Positions 5,625 to 7,937 of a stretch of DNA of 7,937 nt are shown here, piece by piece. Position numbers and translations under genes: made by a program. This stretch comes from Acidobacteriota bacterium (GTDB lineage Bacteria; Acidobacteriota; Vicinamibacteria; Vicinamibacterales; 2-12-FULL-66-21). Position 1 is the stretch's first letter. Every line of letters starts with the position of its first letter. The stretch spans positions 1-7,937 of the forward strand of contig JAIVJE010000210.1 in the NCBI GenBank assembly GCA_020200195.1, read 5' to 3'. A model generated the notes under the pieces. The model was given only the letters and a program-made list of their open reading frames with translations. It was not told the origin of the DNA and did not search any database.

Positions 5625-7217
5625 ATGTCGATCGTGGCCTGGCTGAAGAGGCTGAAGCGGCGGCGTCTCGACGATGAGGATTTCCAGGACGAAATCCGCG
5701 CGCACCTGGCCATCGCTGCGGACGAGCGAATAGCCGACGGGGCCGATCGTGAGACCGCGCGCTATGCTGCGGTGAAGGAATTCGGCAACGTCACGCTGAC
5801 GACGGAAGCCGCCCGCCGCGTCTGGACCCCGTGGTGGGTCGAGGCCTTACACGACCAGGTGAGCGATGTCCGCTACGCGATTCGTGCGCTCGCCAAGAAC
5901 CCGGTCTTCTCGTTCACGGTCGTCGGCGTCCTCACCCTCGGCATCGGCCTGAACGCCGCCGTCTTCACGATGCTCAAGGGCATCGCGCTCAGCCCGCTTG
6001 CAGGTGTTGAGGGGTCGGCCCGGCTCGCCGTCATGTTCGGTGAAACCAGCACGGGACGTCAGCTCCGCGTTTCGTATCCCGACTACCAGTACCTCCGCGA
6101 TCACGATCGCGCGTTCTCGGGGCTCATGGGCTCCAGAGTGGTCACGGTCAATATGGGCAGAGGCCGAAGCGCCCGGCAGGTCTGGGGCGAGCTCGTCACC
6201 GGAAAGTACTTTCAGATCCTCGGCGTTCGTGCCGAGCGCGGCCGTACCCTCCTGCCGCTCGACGAGATCGCTCCGGGCCGCCATCCGGTCATCGTCCTCA
6301 GCAATGGTCTCTGGCGACGGGACTTTGGCGCCGATCCAGACATCGTTGGCAAGCCGGTAGAGATCAACAATCTCCTGCTGACGGTCGTCGGTGTGGCCGA
6401 TTCCACGTTCCACGGCACGACCGTGGTGTACGACGTCGACGTGTTCATTCCGGTGATGATGGCGCCGCAGCTCGGCTTCAACTTTGGAAGCCAGCAGACC
6501 ACACCATCGGGCATCCTCTCCGACCGCCGCGCGGCTCTCTTTTATCCGCAGGGCTACCTGCAGCCGGGCACGACCCTCGCGAGCGCCGCCGCGCAGACCG
6601 ACGCGCTGTGGGCGTCGCTCTCGCGCGATCGGCCGCTCACCGATGCCGCCGTGCGGCTGAGAGTCGTGCCGTTCTGGCAAACACCGAACGGTGCCCCGAC
6701 GGTCCTGATGCCGACGCTGATCGTCCTGAGCGCGATGGGCCTCCTGGTTTTGATGATTGCGTGCGCGAACATCGCGGGGCTCGTCCTGGTGCGAGGCGTG
6801 TCGCGAAGCGGCGACATAGCGGTGCGTCTGGCACTCGGCGCGACGCGGACACGGATCCTGCTCGCTCGGCGCGCGATTCCGGTGCTCGTCAGGTACGCAG
6901 AGTCGCTCGCCGACCCTGAGCGCATCTTCTTCAATATCGAGGTGGACGGCCTCGTCATCGGTTTCGCGGCACTGGTGGCCTGCGGGAGCGCGCTCGTGTT
7001 CGGGTTTGTCCCAGCGCTTCAAAGCTCGCGCGTCGACCTGGTGTCCGTCATCAACCAGGACGCGTCGCCACGGGGTGCGGCGCGAGGGACGCTGCGGAGA
7101 GGTCTGGTGGTCGCGCAGGTGGCGGTCTCGGTCTGCTCCTGGTCGGTGCCGGACTGGCGACGCGCAGCGTCGACGCAGCGCGGCGCGCAAATCCCGGATT
7201 CGATGCGAGTCAACTGA
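5625..7217 (+). pseudogene. ADOP-type ABC transporter permease (MacB/FtsX family), N-terminal part before frameshift
   Basis: The product begins MSIVAWLKRL and has the ADOP-specific cytoplasmic N-terminal region (DEDFQDEIRAHLAIAADERI, 17-36; AVKEFGN, 49-55). A first membrane helix follows (about 94-116, FSFTVVGVLTLGIGLNAAVF), then a MacB-like periplasmic domain (about 130-350) and a membrane segment (361-388, ending IACANIAGLVLVR). The FtsX-type coupling motif DIAVRLALGATRTRI is at 397-411. Another helix follows (about 443-465) and then VPALQSSRVDLVSVINQDAS. Between RTRI and LLARRAIPVLV about 20 residues of the family pattern (normally a helix after the coupling motif) are missing without loss of frame. 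After VAQVAVS (502, about 7130) the frame shifts and ends at a stop at 7215-7217 after unrelated residues; the correct sequence continues in another frame. ADOP proteins act in the inner membrane, presumably with a separate ATPase. The substrate is unknown. Confidence 0.85.
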
Positions 7218-7937
7218 CTGCGGTCGCGGTAGACGTCAAGCAGAACGGGTACGACGAGTCGCGGGGCCGCGTGTTCTACCGCACTCTCCTGGCTGCGGCG
7301 CGTGCGGATCCCGGCATCGAATCAGCCACCCTTGCGGCATTCATGCCGATGGCGTTTCTGGATACGCCCGCGCGGCGCGTGGCGATTGAGGGCTACGAAC
7401 CGCGTCGAGGCGAAGATCTGGCGTTCACGTCGAACATCGTCGGCTCGGACTACTTTCGTACGCTTCGGATCAGCATGATGGCTGGACGAGCCTTCGAAGA
7501 CAGGGACGACGAGGACGCGGCCCCGGTGGCGGTCGTCAACAACACGCTCGCGCACCGATTCTGGGGCCGCGCGGCCAACGCGATTGGCAAGCGGGTCCGC
7601 GTCGGCGAGCGGGACTGGCGAACTGTCATCGGCGTAGCGGCGGACGTGAAGTACTCGCGGATCAACGACCCACCGCGCCCGTACCTCTACCTGCCATTCC
7701 TACAGTCCTACCGCTCGAGCCTGGTCCTGCACACCCGGGGCGCGGCGCCCGTCGACCGGCTCGTCGACCAGGCGCGTGCCTCTGTCGCGGCGCTCGACGC
7801 GGATCTGCCGATTCTGTACGCGAGGCCGATGACCGAACAGATCCGCGGCGCGCTGATTCTCTTCGACTTGACGGCGACGATGCTGTTCATTTTTGGCGTA
7901 GCCGGCATGGCGCTCGCCGCGATGGGCACCTATGGAC
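7133..7937 (+). pseudogene. ADOP-type permease, C-terminal part (continues past window edge)
   Basis: From 7133 the permease continues in the +2-shifted frame as LLLVGAGLATRSVDAARRAN, then NPGFDASQLTAVAVDVKQNG and the second periplasmic domain (AFMPMAFLDTPARRVAIEGY, NIVGSDYFRTLRISMMAGRA, PVAVVNNTLAHRFWGRAANA, TVIGVAADVKYSRINDPP, LPFLQSYRSSLVLHTRG). It ends with ILFDLTATMLFIFGVAGMAL at the start of the second FtsX-type membrane domain. It is open for 268 codons to the window edge, and about 80-100 more residues are expected downstream. No start codon or ribosome-binding site suits independent translation near 7133. One extra C in the GGTCTG at 7130-7135 would rejoin it to the upstream part exactly (VSVLLLVGAG). 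Confidence 0.82.

Noticed and set aside
5847..7190. A 447-codon open frame on the minus strand opposite the ADOP permease
   Set aside because: It is Arg/His/Asp/Glu-rich with no family resemblance, and lies entirely antisense to a strongly conserved permease. It reflects G+C-rich codon use on the opposite strand.
1..7937. Insertion sequences, tRNA/rRNA genes, CRISPR arrays or integrase sites as the cause of the gene breaks
   Set aside because: No transposase or integrase sequence, terminal repeats, regularly spaced repeats or tRNA-like cloverleaf could be recognised in a read-through by eye.

Overview
The window (about 62% G+C by eye) most likely comes from an acidobacterium, perhaps of the Vicinamibacteria type. 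The main evidence is on the right: a PadR-family regulator followed by a large ABC permease of the acidobacterial duplicated orphan permease (ADOP) type. That pairing is a hallmark of Acidobacteriota. The CBM9/DUF5916 outer-membrane protein and the glycoside hydrolases on the left fit the same kind of soil genome.

Layout. Positions 1-4549 hold a leftward block. Read in its own 5'->3' direction it contains a DUF5916 protein with a signal peptide (starts 4549), the C-terminal end of a glycogen-debranching-type glucosidase (about 3093-2590), a GH39 beta-xylosidase-like gene (2527-1171), and a GH144/'glucoamylase-like' protein (1174 to the window edge). From about 4690 rightward the genes lie on the plus strand: the C-terminal half of an SMP-30/gluconolactonase-like beta-propeller (4702-5160), the PadR regulator (5218-5547), and the ADOP permease (5625 to the window edge).

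The leftward hydrolases look like a small glycan-processing operon. GH39 and GH144 are linked by a 4-base ATGA stop/start overlap. The PadR-ADOP pair is a separate transcription unit. A perfect 8-bp inverted repeat lies 26 bases before the PadR start and is a good candidate for its operator.

The most striking property of the window is damage. Only the GH144 gene (as far as seen) and PadR look intact. GH39 has lost roughly 30 codons and changed frame. The DUF5916 gene changes frame and then runs into the tail of the debranching enzyme, so the C-terminal half of one gene and the N-terminal bulk of the other are missing. The beta-propeller has lost its N-terminal half. The ADOP permease lacks about 20 residues at a membrane segment and has a one-base frameshift. 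Either this is a real decaying locus shaped by deletions, or the assembly contains collapsed segments and indels. The sequence alone cannot decide. I see no clearly new biological system, RNA gene, CRISPR array or insertion sequence here.
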